NCBI GenBank assembly: GCA_051656605.1
Contig: JBOGCF010000043.1
Span: 62,001-126,000 of the forward strand
Direction: 5' to 3'
Source of the DNA: UBA12018 sp051656605
GTDB lineage: Bacteria; Bacteroidota; Bacteroidia; Bacteroidales; CAMTPD01
Length of the DNA stretch: 64,000 bases
The notes beneath the pieces were generated by a model, which saw only the letters and a program-made list of their open reading frames with translations, was not told the DNA's origin and ran no database searches. Made by a program: the position numbers and the translations under genes. Below, in pieces: positions 62,237-64,000 of this stretch (its first letter is position 1; each line of letters opens with the position of its first letter).

Positions 62237-64000
62237 ATGAAGCGATATATAAAGACCTTTGTTTTTGTAACACTTTCATCATCCATGTTGATGGGGTGTA
62301 TAAATGAACTGGAGAAAGACAGTGAGGGCTCGTTGAATTTGCATGTAGGTGTAAGAACAGATGTTTCTGTTAAAACCAAAACGAGTACATCTCCAGAAGA
62401 AAATTGTGTTGTAAAAATATATAGTAAAGATGGATTGATTCGTCGATATAATTCCTTGGCTGAAATACCAACATCGATGATGCTTTCGGCCGGTGGGTAT
62501 ACGGTAAATGCAACAGCAGGAGATTCAGTGCCAGCTTCATTTAATCAGAAATTCTTTAGAGGTGAAGAACTTTTTGAAATCAAAGCAGGTCAACCCACAG
62601 CTGTAGAATTGGTGTGCCGCATAGCCAATTCATTAGTTACGGTGGCTTTTGATCAAAGTATGAATGAAGTATTTTCTTCATATAATGTAGAGGTTGGTAA
62701 TACAAATGGAAAACTTGTCTTTACAACTGAACATGCAGACTCTATTGGCTATTTTATGAGCCCAAGTGATGCTAAGGTTCTAAATTATAAGCTTATTGCA
62801 ACAACGATTAGTGGTAGTGTGTTTGAGCGTAGCGGAGAACTACAAGTAGAGCCAACAACTCGATATGATTTAGCATTTTCTTATAAAAATGACGATTCTT
62901 CAACAGGTGGAGGTTCTCTAAATCTTACAATTGATACGACACCATTAGAACAAAACGAATCCGAAATACCTGTGTATTTACGTCCTCAAATTAAAGGAGA
63001 TCAGTTTGATATTGCTCGTCCTTTACAGCTTGAATTGGGTAGTTCGATTCCAGTCAGTTTTTCGATAGCTACATCCTCAAAACTAACTGCTGCTATTCTT
63101 GCTTGTGAGTCATTTCCAAATTGGGGATTTGCGTCGAAAGAGATTGATCTGAGAGCATTGGATAATACTCAACTTGAAGAATTGCAGACGAAAGGTATTA
63201 CTGTTTTGAATCAGCATAATGCAGGTAATGGAACTGGATATATGCAAGTAACATTCGAGCCGACGTTGATTAGCCAAATTACAGCTGTAGAAGGTGTATT
63301 CCCGGTTACGATAACTGCAAAAGATGAAAATGAGAAACAGCAAATTGCAACATTGCAAATGCTAGTTTCCAATGCAACTGTTGCAACGTTAAATCCTGTT
63401 GAGTCTTCTATCTATACCAATAGAGCAATTTTGAGAGGTGAGACTATTCGTGAAACTGAAGAGGTTTTAGGTTTCAGATATAGAGAACAAGGGACATCGG
63501 ATTGGACTAGCGTTATAGCTCAAGTGGAAGGAACAGCTTTTTATGCATCGATCTCGGGACTAAAAGCTGGTACAATGTATGAATATCAAGCAATGGCTGG
63601 AGAAGGTGCTTCAACAATTACTGCTACGTTCACAACAGAATCAATGCTTCAAATGCCTAACAACAGTTTTGAGGATTGGTCAGGTTCTTCGCCACTTCTA
63701 ATATTTGGAAATGGACAAGAAATGTTTTGGGATAGTGGAAATCACGGTTCAGCTACAATGAGTAAGAATGTAACAACTCCGGACGAATCAATATCTCATG
63801 CAGGAGCACGTTCTATTAAACTACAATCTCAATTTGTTGGATTAGGTATCATTGGTAAATTTGCAGCAGGTAATCTTTTTGTTGGTAAATATTTAAAAAC
63901 AGAAGGAACAGATGGTATTTTAGGTTGGGGACGTCCATTTGCTAGCCGTCCTACAGCTCTTCGCGGATACATCAAATACCGTCCGGGTACAGTTGATTAT
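62237..64000 (+). CDS. DUF4493/PCMD surface lipoprotein (3), partial
   Basis: Starts 5 nt after gene 2 at ATG 62237 and stays open to the last base (588 codons read); the 3' end lies beyond the window. Lipobox LMGC (Cys21). DUF4493 region: KTKTSTSPEENCVVKIYSKDG, MLSAGGYTVNATAG, LVCRIANSLVTVAFD. Middle beta-rich domain DIARPLQLELGSSIPVSFSI, similar in plan to gene 2, then an FN3-like segment (about 380-465) and a PCMD start MPNNSFEDW near residue 472, with PFASRPTALRGYIKY near the window end. Overall plan as gene 1. Confidence 0.87.
   Translation, partial: MKRYIKTFVFVTLSSSMLMGCINELEKDSEGSLNLHVGVRTDVSVKTKTSTSPEENCVVKIYSKDGLIRRYNSLAEIPTSMMLSAGGYTVNATAGDSVPASFNQKFFRGEELFEIKAGQPTAVELVCRIANSLVTVAFDQSMNEVFSSYNVEVGNTNGKLVFTTEHADSIGYFMSPSDAKVLNYKLIATTISGSVFERSGELQVEPTTRYDLAFSYKNDDSSTGGGSLNLTIDTTPLEQNESEIPVYLRPQIKGDQFDIARPLQLELGSSIPVSFSIATSSKLTAAILACESFPNWGFASKEIDLRALDNTQLEELQTKGITVLNQHNAGNGTGYMQVTFEPTLISQITAVEGVFPVTITAKDENEKQQIATLQMLVSNATVATLNPVESSIYTNRAILRGETIRETEEVLGFRYREQGTSDWTSVIAQVEGTAFYASISGLKAGTMYEYQAMAGEGASTITATFTTESMLQMPNNSFEDWSGSSPLLIFGNGQEMFWDSGNHGSATMSKNVTTPDESISHAGARSIKLQSQFVGLGIIGKFAAGNLFVGKYLKTEGTDGILGWGRPFASRPTALRGYIKYRPGTVDY

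Overview
The window comes from a Bacteroidales chromosome, most likely Bacteroides or a close relative; I do not name a species. The evidence is a SusC/SusD pair, type III glutamine synthetase, DapL-type lysine synthesis, many Cys+acidic lipoproteins, DUF4493/PCMD surface proteins, weak Shine-Dalgarno signals, and promoters of the Bacteroidetes form TTTG-N19-21-TAnnTTTG. I see no tRNA, rRNA, CRISPR array, insertion sequence or prophage.

Layout. 1-9.0 kb is accessory glycan-uptake DNA: a SusC/SusD operon, a two-gene module (DUF3800 protein plus a small protein resembling BECR-fold nucleases) and a convergent Cys-type sulfatase. Three near-identical 36-nt hairpins punctuate it. 9.1-21.1 kb is core metabolism: pheS, dapF-dapL, then the ammonia-assimilation cluster glnN-gltB-gltD. 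21.1-26.5 kb holds superoxide dismutase, a 67-residue protein with a large downstream hairpin, a beta-propeller protein, and an unusual pair of an apparently exported short-chain dehydrogenase and an outer-membrane barrel. 26.8-41.3 kb is housekeeping: pyruvoyl arginine decarboxylase, endonuclease IV, an orphan ATP-grasp protein, polyprenol-phosphate glycosyltransferase, dihydroorotase, lytic transglycosylase, RNA methyltransferase, PPDK, uracil permease, and an E1-like protein with serine acetyltransferase.

41.3-56.3 kb mixes a 650-bp gene-poor stretch, a secreted beta-rich protein, a palindrome cluster, a Ser-type sulfatase with a Tat-like signal, mutS2 behind a lipoprotein/DUF4178 pair and pspA, HU, tandem PAS-like/LuxR regulators, a PepSY-like lipoprotein, hybrid cluster protein, an orphan sugar-binding lipoprotein and an FKBP isomerase. 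56.8-64 kb is a surface-lipoprotein locus: one lipoprotein with a carboxypeptidase-regulatory-like domain, then three tandem DUF4493 lipoproteins, two of them ending in PCMD domains. The last runs off the window.

How it works together. GSIII and GOGAT assimilate ammonia into glutamate. DapL/DapF supply meso-diaminopimelate for lysine and peptidoglycan. SusC/SusD and the two sulfatases point to uptake of a sulfated glycan. The strongest candidates for undescribed biology are the hairpin-flanked DUF3800 module, the exported SDR/POTRA-like-barrel pair, and the DUF4493/PCMD array. These are inferences from sequence reading only; no searches were run.
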